Below the pieces are notes generated by a model, which was given only the letters and a program-made list of their open reading frames with translations, was not told the origin of the DNA and did not search any database. The position numbers and the translations under genes are program-made. From the NCBI GenBank assembly GCA_028673005.1, contig CM054113.1, positions 172,902,837-172,966,836 on the forward strand: 64,000 nucleotides of DNA, written 5' to 3'. Source of the DNA: Tanypteryx hageni (taxonomy: Eukaryota; Arthropoda; Insecta; Odonata; Petaluridae). Of the stretch, positions 1 to 10,249 are shown one piece after another (position 1 is the first letter of the stretch; each line of letters starts with the position of its first letter).

Positions 1-1364
1 CATCTCTTATTCCGTCAGGGTCCTTTTTTCATTCGTTGCCGCGGTCTCTTTCCGAAAAAGACCGAATAAACGTTTCTATGACTTCCGTTAAATTCGTATC
101 ATTTTTATCCTTCAAGTTGACTTTTCGATAGAAATCGCGTCCTTAATTCTTCGATTGTATTTTTCATTCGCTTGCGTGTAGAGACAATCGGCGTAATCAT
201 AAATTACACACAGGTGAAACATTTTTAAATATAAAAGACTCACAGTAAAGAGTTTTTCTATCTGGTATTGCAGTTTTAGAATCTGTGATCGATAAATTAA
301 CGCCAAGGTGGCTACTTTTTAAGCCGACACCCACCCAACCGTTTCACGGGTTGTCGTTATCGTCTAATGGACCCAAGTCATACGGAGAGCTCGATAATTC
401 ATTTTGGAATGATTTATTTTTCTGCGGGCCCTCGAGTCACGAACTTCATTCACAGCGGCGGGTTTAGCTGTGGTTGGGAATAATTCTCAAACTTCTGCCG
501 AAAAGTTCGCCGTTTCAGGCCATAATTCCGACCGTTATGGCGCATAATTTTTCTCGAAAGTAAACGTAAGTTATTCTTGGCGATAAGATAATAAACACAA
601 AGACGAATCCTATCATAGGCACGGAGGAGGCCTTTTAAGTTTTATAAAAAGGATGTCGACATAAGAAGGCGGTTTATGACTCATGCTTTACGCTAAAAAA
701 AAAGACAAATCTTAGATTGACATCCCAAGGCGTGGGTTAGATTTCGACGGACGAGCTCCGCTGCACCGCACGACGCATACATATCCGAGCGATATTTTGA
801 ACGACGCATAGAACAGCAAAGATTCGAACCCGTCAGAACGAGTGCTTCATCGATACGGGAGACGTCATCCGTCAACTTCCAAGTCGGAATTATTTCGATT
901 CTTTTCAAAGGACTTTCCCTCCTACGGCTCCCTGTGGGGAGAGGGATAGAGCAAGTGGGCGCCTACCACCCTGACGTTACGTTGGTCACCATCGTATCGA
1001 TTCGATTGACGAGCGAGTCAAAGAGTCGACGATGGCAAGAATCGAGCATTCGCGACAGCGAAGAAGTAAAAGGCATGCCCTGAATGGTTCTCAAAATTTG
1101 CAAAATATCGGTTCAATCCTCTATCCTTCTATCTCCTCCTATTCTCTTATCTTCCCCCTCTCGTTTCCTCCACTTTTTACCCTTCCATCCCTTCATGTTA
1201 CTGCTTTCCTTCAGCGAGTTTTATTAAACGCGAATACATGAAACAGGCTGAGTAACGTCGATTTCCACAAAAGTATTGTTCGTTCCCAGTCGATTCAGTA
1301 AAGAATCATCTTGTACACCTTGTATCCAAAATCAAATTGAGAAATTCTCTTTTTGTATGCCGCG
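1..1364. other. No gene recognised
   Basis: I see no supported gene here. The open frames are short and overlap on both strands without any known motif. A CT-rich patch lies near 1110-1200. The only structured item is a possible tRNA-like stretch listed separately at 816-882. Confidence 0.5.
816..882 (-). repeat. Possible tRNA-derived SINE head
   Basis: On the minus strand this stretch carries a good RNA polymerase III box B core (GGGTTCGAATC, 820s), preceded at roughly tRNA spacing by a weak box-A-like segment near 870-882. The acceptor and T stems do not pair well, so a working tRNA is unlikely. A degenerate SINE head is the likeliest reading, but a chance box B is possible. Confidence 0.3.
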
Positions 1365-1740
1365 ATAATCATCATCATCATATGTAGTCTGTCCGTAGAC
1401 AGGTCCGTGATTATTCATGGTTAAACCTGGTTCTCCATATACTCCTATTTTCCGCTGTTCTTTTCATATATTGAGAACTCTCTTTCCCTATCAAATCGTC
1501 TCTCAGCTTTCCTACCTCTTTCCATTTAGTTTTCTTTCTAACATGTCTTTAATCATACTCTCTCCTCAGGTAATGTCCAATCCAGTTTGCCTTCCTCTTT
1601 CTAATAATCTGTATAATCATTTGCTTCTCTCCTACTCTTCTTAGCACTTCATCGTTTTTCATCCTATCTGTCCATTTTATCTTCAGCATTCTCCTCCAAG
1701 TCCACATTTTAATAATAATAATTTCGACAATATATAGCAA
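1365..1740 (-). pseudogene. 3' end of an RTE-like LINE (decayed ORF C-terminus)
   Basis: Read on the minus strand from about 1740, a 63-residue frame contains the C-terminal signature of insect LINE endonuclease/reverse-transcriptase proteins: MWTWRRMLKIKWTDR, then EVLRRVGEK, then RKRKANWIGHYLRRE. Beyond a stop at about 1549 the same reading continues with recognisable remains of the family's basic tail and a YMKRTAENR-like segment (family: Y-x-x-x-K-R-x-A-E-D-R). It ends in a short CAT/ATG microsatellite near 1370-1382, as expected of a LINE 3' tail. Only the last ~120 codons survive; the reverse transcriptase and endonuclease domains are absent. A second copy of this type lies at 59230-59790 on the plus strand. 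The clade call (RTE-like) comes from memory of the motif and was not searched. Confidence 0.6.
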
Positions 1741-1747
1741 ATATTAC

Positions 1748-1830
1748 CAGAAAATCCGCCAGGAAAGTGAACTCGATTTCGGTTCTCTGTCGTGGTAGAA
1801 TTTTTCTCCTGATTTTTAGCCAATCACATA
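1748..1830 (+). repeat. SINE-like repeat, tail shared with 3328-3430
   Basis: The segment around 1788-1822 (GTCGTGGTAGAATTTTTCTC followed by a GATTTTTAGCCA block) closely matches 3391-3424 and resembles the start of a stretch at 49852. The upstream part (about 1750-1785) looks like a worn tRNA-like head with a box-B-like AACTCGATTTCGG. I read it as a degraded copy of the SINE family at 3328-3430. Confidence 0.4.
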
Positions 1831-2169
1831 TGTATATGTATATCTGTTGCATAGTGACCCATGATATGCACTTTCTGTCACATTCTAGAGCAAGGCGTGC
1901 AACATACGGCCCGCGAGAGCATTTCATATACTTTAATTAAAATTGCAGCCATAAAACCTTGCCTAATGTAGATTTAACGCCAAAAAATTGTTTATTTTCA
2001 TTTTAAAAATCACGTATAGGGTTCTCAGATGTACTACTTTTGGTAGTACAGTGCTACATTTTCGTCTTCTGTACTACCTTCGATTACTTTTGAACTACTT
2101 TTGGATCTTTTGGAGAACAGTAGAAACTTCCGAATTTCCATCTTTTTCCACCCCTCCAAAGTTGTCCAA

Positions 2170-2896
2170 CAGTTGTTGGCATTATCGAATAATGATATCC
2201 CAAAAAATTTGGAAAATTTGTTTACCAAAGGCAAGTGAAATTTATTTTAGCTTCCTCCAAAGTTCATTAGCCCATTTTCAACAAACCTTATTTATTTCGG
2301 AGAACAAATATCTTTTGCTACCAGAAATGCTGGACTCGGTTATGTCGCTTGAACGAAAAATCAATGAAAGGATATAAAAAAATCTTTTAGCGCAAGACGC
2401 TAAAAGATTCAAATACAACCGGCCAGTTGCAAAAGAATTCTTGAATTGATTGATTATATACGTAAAGTAGTGGCTATCCTTCGTCTACTAAATGGTTAAT
2501 GCTTAGAAGTACTGAAGATATTCATTACGACGAAATCCGAAAATTAGCGGAATTTTTAATCCCAGAAATTGCTGCTAATCATTGTTTGTTTGATGAAACG
2601 ACTGAATTTATTTAATTCCTTTGAAATGCATCAAAAGAATTCAATACATTGCCAAATGATAAAAGCTGGGTCATTTTATTTAAAAAAGATCATTTCGTTG
2701 ATCTAAAATGCTAAAATCTACCGAGTTTCCTCATTGTATAAGAAACGATGGACTGACGATGGAAACAAACTGAAAATTGAAACAGTTAATTTTGCTGAAA
2801 GTTAAGTGTAATTATGACTTGACTTGCAGTGAGATGTATAAGAAGTTGCTTAAAGGCAATAAATTTCTTAAGCAAATATCTTCAAGTACACAATAA
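2170..2896 (+). pseudogene. Decayed hAT-like transposase
   Basis: No intact frame remains, but successive plus-strand frames give transposase-like pieces: KASEIYFSFLQSSLAHFQQ (about 2230-2286); WLMLRSTEDIHYDEIRKLAEF (starts near 2492); a KRWTDDGNKL segment just before 2800; and, at 2801-2896, a 31-codon end reading VKCNYDLTC, SEMYKKLLKGNKFLKQI, stop. The last two resemble the C-terminus of hAT transposases of THAP9/SCAND type, where a TCSEFYDxLLxNxxLL-like motif precedes the stop. Several stops and frameshifts show it is dead. I am fairly sure that it is a transposase relic, less sure of the exact hAT lineage. Confidence 0.5.
2381..2409. repeat. 12-bp perfect hairpin
   Basis: AATCTTTTAGCG at 2381-2392 is the exact reverse complement of 2398-2409, separated by CAAGA. 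It sits inside the nested hAT, immediately after a stop codon in the decayed transposase. It may be a local inverted duplication; no terminator or other function can be assigned. Confidence 0.7.
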
Positions 2897-3327
2897 ATGT
2901 AATTACGGTTTTGTAATATAATCAATAAATTAAGTTTGTAAGTTTATAACTACTTTTTGTAAAAAAAATGCCCTACGTTTCGCAAAAAAAGTGCTACTTT
3001 TTCGTAAAAATGTGTAAAAAAGTACTACCTTTTGGATGAAAATGTCTATGAATCCTAATCACGTATGCTCTCTTGAGTAAGTTCTCATAAAAAATCTCAT
3101 CCGGCCCGCCGAGGCGCTCGCGAAAGCACTCTCATCTACGAATGCGGCCCGCCACGCAAAATGGTTGCACACCTCTGTTCTAGAGGCAGCCTCACCTTTT
3201 AGAGAGCATTTGGTTTTCTGTGTTGCTGCTCCATATGGATGGCATCTGTTGGGAAAAGTTGATACTAGCTTTGCTAGCCTCGACTCAACGAAGTAGTCCC
3301 CTATTCCGAAAATTATTTATTAGTCTC

Positions 3328-3430
3328 CTAGGATAATTCAATGGTAGAATATCCACCGGGCATGTGGAAGACCCATGTTCGATATCCGGACGTGACGGAA
3401 TGTTTCTCCCGATTTTTAGCCATTCCCAAA
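3328..3430 (+). repeat. tRNA-derived SINE
   Basis: The head (3328-3392) has a box-A-like GATAATTCAATGGTAGAA and, at tRNA spacing, a box-B-like TGTTCGATATCC at 3376-3387. A tail follows that begins GTGACGGAATGTTTCTCC and is shared with 1788-1822. The order tRNA-like head then unrelated tail is that of a tRNA-derived SINE. It could be transcribed by RNA polymerase III, but the degenerate boxes suggest an old copy. No clear poly(A) or target duplication is visible. Confidence 0.55.
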
Positions 3431-3439
3431 CTCTCTCTA

Positions 3440-4125
3440 ACAGCCATAAAAAAGTAGGAAAACAGGTTCAAAAAATTCATTCGTCGTTTAGAGTCTGTTA
3501 TCTGTTTGGTTTTCCTGTCATTTTTACGGATATTCGAGACAGTTTTTCAATTATGTACAACTTAGCTCAAAATCGTGACGCATTTTAAGTCAAAATTTAC
3601 AATTTATTTTCATCATATTGTATTATGAGTAATATGTCGAATGGGCTTAAGGACTGGTGTTAAAGTGACAAGCCAGCCTTAACTTTTCCCAAATATGACT
3701 ACCTCACTCCATTTCTCTTTCTATCTTTATCTGCTGCTTTCCCTCCTCCCTCTATCCTTTCTGTCCAGTACATATTACATTCCCCTTCACCTTTCATCTC
3801 TGCATCTAGCCTCCTCATTTTTTAATAATTTTTTCTTTCCTCGCGAGTAAACGTTTTGGGAAACAAAAGTGCCCGAAAAAGTGAAAAATTGCCGTGTGCG
3901 CTTATGGCATTTTCCCTCGGGTGAAAAGTTTCGCAGGCTTTTTTTCTGTTATCCGCGTCCCTTCTGGTCCACGTTCTCATCCTTTTCCTCAGCTCTCTCC
4001 AACACTCCGGAAAGATTTTTTTCTTCCTCCTCTCCCATTTCTCATTCTTACCGGGTGTGCCCCCCTGGTCATCCATCCTTTCTCTCTCTCTCTCTTGATA
4101 AGTAATTAATTTCTCCCGCTTGTTT
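3440..4125. other. No gene; CT-rich tract
   Basis: No supported gene. 3690-3830 and 3950-4105 are strongly pyrimidine-rich on the plus strand (short CTCTCT runs). The open frames there are Ser/Phe/Leu/Pro-rich products of the base composition. Confidence 0.5.
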
Positions 4126-4130
4126 TGATA

Positions 4131-4229
4131 AATTTCAAGGGAGAGGAGAAAATCTCTGACTAGACTGAGAATCTAACCCGGTACTTACTCTCGCCGGATG
4201 GATGCTTTTAACAACCAAGCTATCCGGCC
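4131..4229 (-). repeat. tRNA-derived SINE, minus strand
   Basis: Reading the minus strand from 4229, there is a box-A-like TAGCTTGGTTGTTAAAAGCA (4203-4222) and, about 25 bp on, a box-B-like GGGTTAGATTC (4169-4179). The tail starts CAGTCTAGTCAGAGATTTTC, similar in style to the tail of the 3328 SINE. One box B base departs from the consensus, so it is an aged copy. It lies just left of the hAT MITE that starts at 4237. Confidence 0.6.
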
Positions 4230-4236
4230 TTTAGTG

Positions 4237-4501
4237 CAGGGGTTTCCAACATTTTCATTGTGAAGAGCTTCAAGTTACTTCACAGAATATGATTACTTTT
4301 GTAAAATGATGAATGGCCATGAATAAAAACAAACCAATTTCAAAGTTATTGCTAATGTTTTTGGTACCTTTATAAGATGAATATATTAAGAAATTAACTT
4401 TCTGAAGCTCAAGAGTACGATTTTAAGCGTATCAGAAGAGCATTTCCAGGCTGCCTGAGAGCAAAGCGGTGCTCGCTAGCACCAAGGTTGGCAAACCTTT
4501 G
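4237..4501. mobile_element. hAT-type MITE
   Basis: Terminal inverted repeats CAGGGGTTTCCAACA (left) and CAAAGGTTTGCCAACC (read inward from the right) bound a 265-bp AT-rich body with no coding capacity. The 8 bp outside each end, CTTTAGTG and CCCTAATG, match at five positions and are probably a worn target duplication. Ends and size fit a non-autonomous hAT. Confidence 0.65.
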
Positions 4502-7500
4502 CCCTAATGTAAAGAGACGCTCTATTTCTCCGATCCAATCTCTAAATCTCTTTCCCTCATCTTCCCCAGCTCTTCGACAAGCTCGTATCACGTCCTCTCC
4601 ATCTGGGTGTTCGTTTTCTCATTCTATTATTTCCCGAATCCTATCTCACTTCTGAATCCCATCCCGTTCTTCATCCTTTCCTTCCTATCTCTCTCTCTCA
4701 TCCTCTCGGCATTTTGTCTCCCTCTTGCGCCTTTTTCTCCATCCCTCGTCTTTCCTCCTTTGCATCTCATTCTCTTTAAGCTTCTCCCTCTCATCTCTCC
4801 TTCCCTCTCTCTCCGTCATTTCCTCTCATGTCCCTTGAGGTAGCCGGCGCCATTTGGACCGTAATTACTGACCGCCGGACACTCTCTTGGAACCCCTGGG
4901 CCGGCAAGCATAGCCTCCTATCCTCTTACCCTAGTCTGACCTCACACCACGTCCTTTATTTGCCCATCTCTGGAGTGTGTATGTGTGTTGGTTCGTGTAT
5001 GTGAGGGTTAAAAGGGAGGACGATTTTCTAAGGCACGCCTTGGGAGTTTCGTGAAGGGTGTTGTGTGTGTGTGCGTGCGCGTGTGTGGGGAAGGAGTTAC
5101 AGAGGCAAGAAGCTTGAAAGAGGTGCAGCGAAAAGAGGAAGTGTGGGTGGAGATGGAGGGAGGTTACCCCAGCGTTTTTGGCAACGGAAACGAGAGGGGA
5201 AGAGTGAGGGAAATAGGGTGGGATGTTGAAGAAAGGAAATGGATGGAGGGGGGATTAAATAAAATGGCGGAATGCGCTTCGGTCGGTGGTCGGCTAGGAG
5301 ACGTAAGGAAAGGTTGTCGGAGAGGGATAAGACGGAATTCCCCGAGGATCATGGGAAGGAGAGAGAGGGTCGGAGAAAAGTTAGTTGTTGCACGCGGTTC
5401 CGAAGTAAAAAAATAGCCCTTCTTTCACGGAAATGAAATTAAGGGCGCCACGTCCCGGTTCCAACAATGGGCGAATCGTACTTAATGGGAGAAAGGGTTA
5501 GGAGGGTAAAGGCGGTCGGACGTATGATGGAGTTTGCAAAAATAAAAGAGGGATGCTTCCGGTACAGTCATTAACGATCTATTATCGGGGATTTAAAAAA
5601 TGTAGGAAACGCTGTGTCTCTTGTCTCTCTCGTGGGAAAAATAGTCTTTGTGCGAGAACTGGGATTCGTCGTGAGGGCGTGTTTTTCATCCCAGTGATTG
5701 TGTGCCATCGCGTGTTTTGTAGCGTGTGTTGGATTATTGCGTCGCTGATGTGGGTGTTTAAAAAAATAATCTTTCCAGCGCTCTTGTGTTTTTATTTCGT
5801 CGATTGTTGCGTGATTGTTCTTCTGCCGGAGTGGTCGTTTTTGCCTCGGAAAGTTTTATATTTTCGGTTTATCCCGATCCATCTCGAAATTCGATTTATC
5901 CTCTTTATTCCAACCACAATTTTTTACTCGCTTTTTTGCGATAGGTGGGTGAGTAAGAAGAATTTTACTACTGATATTATATTTATTGACTCTACAACGG
6001 TAATCACTCTCAGTTTCAGATTTATCGATACGGGAATCTTTCCTAGTTTGCGTAGAAACTCCAGAATATTCGATATTTCTCGCAGATGAAGGAATACTAA
6101 ACGTTTCGATTTTTATGGGAATTTAATGTAAAAGTAGAGCAGCAACCCTCCGTAGAACAATCGCATGTTGTGCCACGAGTGTTATCATTATTCCTTCATT
6201 CGAAAACTTGGGAATGCGATTGAAAAAGTCTTATGTGCAGCATTAAACATAATCTTTTTATGACTACGTTCGGGAAAGTAACTAGAATTATGTTAACTTC
6301 TTTTAAAACAACTTTATTAGCTACTTAAAAATGGTCAATGGTACTAAAAATTTGGTTTATTGTATACTGAAATATAGGAATATTTTTATAATATTTTTTC
6401 ACCGAACTTGAATATCATCGACGAAAATAGCCTCTATAAAAACTTTGAACTCTATCACTAATTTGCGATACCTAATATGGCAATGGAATCCCAATTTCAG
6501 CTCAAACCTGAATGGTATGAATCCATAGATGTTTTTAACTGTTTTTTTTCTATTATCTACCGTACGCTTCTATATTTTTTCCGACATTGCCTTGGGATAC
6601 CAGTATTTAAGAACCAGTGTTTTTTTTTCGATAACGGAAATGATTAATTTTTATAAGCGTTCTTTTTTGTTGCCCGAAAGAAGCACTGTACGGACGAGAG
6701 AAAGCGGAAAAACTTGAGTTTTTTTCATTTTATGTAACTGAGATAAAAGTTGCGGGAAATAAAAATCCTATCCGGATTAAAAATAGAGCCGTACAGGAGA
6801 AGGGGTCTGCGGTTTCGAAAGGGGAGAACGGTTTCATTGCAGGAGATGGAGAGAGGGAGAGAGAAGGAGAGGGTATCAGCTGCGCATCTGTGGTGGAAAA
6901 CTCGCCCCTTCCAACTATTTTCTTCCCGCTCCTTTTCTTCGATTCTCCATCCCCTCACTACTCCATCCCTCTCAGGAAGGATTTCGTCCTATGGAAAATG
7001 ACATATCCCGCTCAAGATGCATTCCGCATGCTTCCCTAAAAACAGCGCACTTTTCCTCCCCCTCACCATTCTTATCGTATCGGTCAAGTAACTCCTTTTT
7101 GCAAGCGCCGCCCTATGTTGTCTTGTTTGTGAGCGCTTCTCCGAATTTGGTGTACCCTCTTCCTTTCTTCCTAGCTACTGTCTCTTCCTATCCCTCCCTT
7201 TAATATTCAACTTGTGTTTACCTATGTTTCTCTTTACTTCTTTCTCATCTTCCTTCGCGTTAGAGTCATTCCTCTCTTTCTTCACGTGAATAGCGAATAT
7301 TTACCTTTCCTCTTGCATTCCTTTTCCCCTTTCTATCCCTTCTATTCTCTCCACCTTTATGTCCTATTTATCTCAGTTTATGTTTTAATATCAATTTTCA
7401 TCATCTCTATTCACTTTCCTGCAGTCTTAATATAGCACATTCCACCTTCAAATTTTGGGGAAATATTTCTAAAATCACCCCCAATCACCTCCCGAAAAAT

Positions 7501-8104
7501 GCTCTAGAATGGCCGTGCTTCTATGTACTATAATGCTCCTCGTTAGTTACATGTTCGCTTTGTTTTTATCTTCTTTCTTATCCTGTTTCCAACATTTATT
7601 CTCGATTTTCACCATTTTGTTTTCTATTTACTTTCTTCGTAGCATTGTTCGCCTGCGTTGTTCTGTAAACAAGATTATGCTTATCTGACGGGTAGTTTTT
7701 CTCTTTATGTTTATGGCCAATGTCTCGTTTGAACAATAATCGATAAATCTCTCGACCTTTTTCGAAACATTCCGTTTATAATTTTCCCTTGATATGTAGC
7801 ATTTCTATTCTATCCCTTCGATCACGCTGAACGTTGTGGAATAGCCCGAACTGTTTTTATTTGCTTTTCCTCTTATTTGGTCTTTTACTATTATTGCTTC
7901 CTCTCACTTTGCCATTTTATCTTTGTTTCGCCTCTCTGTGACCAGTCATTGATATCTGTTTTCCACTTTCCTATTTCGCCTCAATTTTCGTTCTTTGCAT
8001 GGGAATGCTGTTAGGTAAAATAAACAAGATGGAAAAGTCTACTTCATAAATGGAATACACAGATATTTAAAGGCGTTCTTTATGGGAAATGCGTACAAAA
8101 TGGT
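4502..8104. other. No gene recognised; CT-rich and GT/GA-rich tracts
   Basis: No gene is supported. 4590-4850 is CT-rich, with a GT-rich run near 5058-5090 and GA-rich sequence at 5100-5390. 7050-7430 is again CT-rich. A 178-codon frame at 5553-6089 has no recognisable domain and an erratic hydrophobic/basic composition, so I do not call it. The rest shows no repeat ends that I recognise. Confidence 0.45.
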
Positions 8105-8745
8105 ATCGAAATATTGGGCGGTTCTTGAATTTTTATCACCGAAACTGTAAGTCGTAATTACATCTATGCTCTCGCGGACTTTTTTGTGGTAAATTTTGTC
8201 CTCGATCCGAATACATTTTTTAATGTATACCTCACTGATCATATAAGAGCATGGAAGAGAAAAATGTGGATTTTAAATTGTTGTTTGCCGATAGAATCGT
8301 CGCGTCGTAGCGATCGATGTAAACAAAATATGCGATGTTAAGCTTGGGCTTTTCTCGAATTTAAATCTCCGTAACTATAAGTCGTAATTATGTGGTCTTG
8401 CGGGCTCTTGTGGCAAGTAATGACCTCTATCTGAATACATGTTTAATCAATACCTTACATATCATATCTATAAGACCTATGGAGAGAATAATATGGTATT
8501 TAATTTTTGCTTGACGGATGCCATTTAACGAGGTTTATTTAAGTGCCTATATAAAGTGAAAGTTCCAGTTGACGGATGCAGTTCAAAATCATAATTCGGT
8601 GGTAAATTTTAATAAGGGACACTCATACTTAATTTAATTAAAATCGGTAAAGTGGTTCAGGAGACGGAAGTCACGGCAGACGGACAGAGGAGACGAGCCC
8701 ATTAGGCGTTCCGCTACTACCGCTTCGCTAGTAAAGAAAAAGGGT
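8105..8745 (+). repeat. Two-module repeat with LINE/SINE-like tail
   Basis: Two diverged direct copies of a ~230-bp module occur here: the block ending in AAGTCGTAATTA is at 8147-8160 and again at 8377-8390, each preceded by a TCTCGAATTT-like stretch and followed by a GAATACAT-TTTAAT block. After them comes a tail with AAATCGGTAAAGTGGTTCAG (8642-8661), then GGCAGACGGACAGAGGAGAC, then a CCGCTACTACCGCTTCGCTA block. This type of tail is common at the 3' end of arthropod retroposon-like repeats, but I cannot name the family. The architecture parallels 39196-40317. Confidence 0.5.
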
Positions 8746-10013
8746 TCGAATCGGCTATTAGGCAAAATAAGAGATTTAAATAATTCCTATACCTACCCAT
8801 AAAACGCTTCAGTATTCCATTTTAGGTCGTGCCATTGATGAAGTACTCATCAGAGGGACTCCTTTATAGTTGAAGCGTATATACAGTTTTAGGATGTATG
8901 AGGAAGCTAGAATCATTTGCATGGCATAAATATCAAACTGGGCCATTTAATTCAGCTTTGAAGCTAAATGGTCGTTTAAAATATTCAATATGAACTAGGA
9001 TTAATGACTTCTGTAATTAACAGTTTTATACCGTACTGCCCTCGCAGTTACCTTATTATTTGATCGCATCGGTTAAACTTTTCTCCGACTGACTTTTCTC
9101 AAAACTTGATCATTATTTTTAATCCGATTTTTTTTCTTATATCCATCTCCCGAAAACTTATTGATGTGACCTTCTTTTTCGAAGTCCAACAGCCCACACT
9201 AAAAAGTTTTGACTGGTCACTTTTTCTGATTATGTTATTTGCCCACGCCGCCGAAGCCTCTTTTGGTGAACCTATTTCATTATATAATCGTTATTTTTCC
9301 ACGAACGTTATTTCTTCTGCCCGAGTTTTAAGTGTAAAAAAGTCTTATTTTTCCGCTCTGCCCTATACCCGAGCTCGATTGCGATGCTGTTACATTCTCC
9401 TCAATACGTGACCTAACTGCCGAGCAGGGTACTAACGCATTAAACGAATTAGTTTTTTCTCCTCGTTCTCGAAAAGTTCAGTTCGGTGAATTCTTCAAAG
9501 GCATCCCAAAGTACATAGAGCTTGGAGGGTTTTTAGGGGCGCGAGGAAGTAAAAGGGTTTTGAAAATTTCTTTTTTATCTTACGCTTATAAATATTTTCG
9601 GCCGTTAAATGCAATGCCGCTGTATTAACCTTTCTCTTTGCTCTCGTATTTTACTAATCTTCCCTTTAGTCGTTTCTTTACCCGTTCGTTTTGATTTAGT
9701 TTCTTCTTGGTTTCTCGTTCTTATCGTATTTCGTTTACCTTTGCGTACTCTCTTCTCCCGTCTCATGCAAGGCCTACACTTTTTATGAACCCCGACCCGA
9801 CCGATTGTTTAATGTAAAATCTTATACATTTTCACTACTGAGTTATTCTTGGGAAATATCGCATGCTTGTTTTTATTTTTTTAAAGAAATATTTTCATCT
9901 CGCATATCCTCACCCTTTTATCATGTAGAATTGTTTTTTTATAACTTTTTGAACATTTTTGTTCTGATAAATAGAAGGGGAGACTATGGCGAAGATAACT
10001 TTTGAAAAATAAA
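8746..10013. other. No gene recognised
   Basis: AT-rich sequence. A 101-codon frame at 9106-9411 has no recognisable domain. I see no repeat ends or RNA-like structures. Confidence 0.45.
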
Positions 10014-10015
10014 TA

Positions 10016-10244
10016 TAGCAAAGAAGATCAATAGCGCTGTAGTATACGTATTTCAAGAGCCAAGCTCTCATCATCAGTAGCTGATGTCGAACGACGTGAT
10101 GGTGTTCTGTGTCCGGTAGTTAACAACAACAACAGGTTAAATACCGGACAAAAAGCACCATCACGTCGTTTGACATCAGCTACTGATGATGAGAGCTTGG
10201 CTCTCGAAATACGTATACTACAGCGCTATTGATCTTCTTCGCTA
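10016..10244. mobile_element. Near-perfect palindromic (foldback) MITE
   Basis: The 229-bp segment is almost entirely an inverted repeat. The left arm runs from TAGCAAAGAAGATCAATAGC (10016) to about 10129 and is mirrored by the right arm from about 10135 to 10244, around a short AAC-rich centre. The outer ~90 bp of the arms differ at only a few positions; the inner ~25 bp are more diverged. A TA dinucleotide lies immediately outside each end (10014-10015 and 10245-10246), consistent with a TA target duplication as in Tc1/mariner-type MITEs. It encodes no protein. Confidence 0.7.
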
Positions 10245-10249
10245 TATTC

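Larger units (their letters stand above)
2017..3057 (+). mobile_element. hAT-like transposon nested in the 1891-3177 MITE
   Basis: Flanked by identical 8-bp repeats ATCACGTA at 2009-2016 and 3058-3065. The ends are TAGGGTTCTCAGA on the left and TAGGATTCATAGA read inward from the right, giving imperfect terminal inverted repeats. Subterminal blocks with ACTACTTTTGG/AGTACTACC motifs occur at both ends, consistent with transposase-binding repeats. The interior holds remains of a transposase on the plus strand (separate entry), so this is a degraded 1041-bp copy that probably descends from an autonomous element. A perfect 12-bp hairpin sits at 2381-2409. Confidence 0.8.
1891..3177. mobile_element. 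hAT-type MITE, interrupted by a second hAT
   Basis: The element is bounded by 8-bp direct repeats TTCTAGAG at 1883-1890 and 3178-3185. Its terminal inverted repeats are CAAGGCGTGCAAC on the left and, read inward from the right, CAGAGGTGTGCAAC. Both ends carry the CGGCCCGC blocks typical of many animal hAT MITEs (near 1906, 3103 and 3146). Removing the inserted element and its target copy (2017-3065) leaves about 240 bp, a normal size for a non-autonomous hAT. It encodes nothing itself. It must have been in place before the inner element arrived. Confidence 0.85.

Noticed and set aside
5553..6089. 178-codon plus-strand frame
   Set aside because: No recognised domain, irregular hydrophobic/basic composition and no supporting splice or promoter context.
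10160..10225. Hammerhead ribozyme (CTGATGA ... stem ... GAAA in the 10-kb palindrome)
   Set aside because: The words and a stem II (GAGAGC/GCTCTC) are present, but an extra base follows CTGATGA and no stem I pairing can be formed across the presumed cleavage site.
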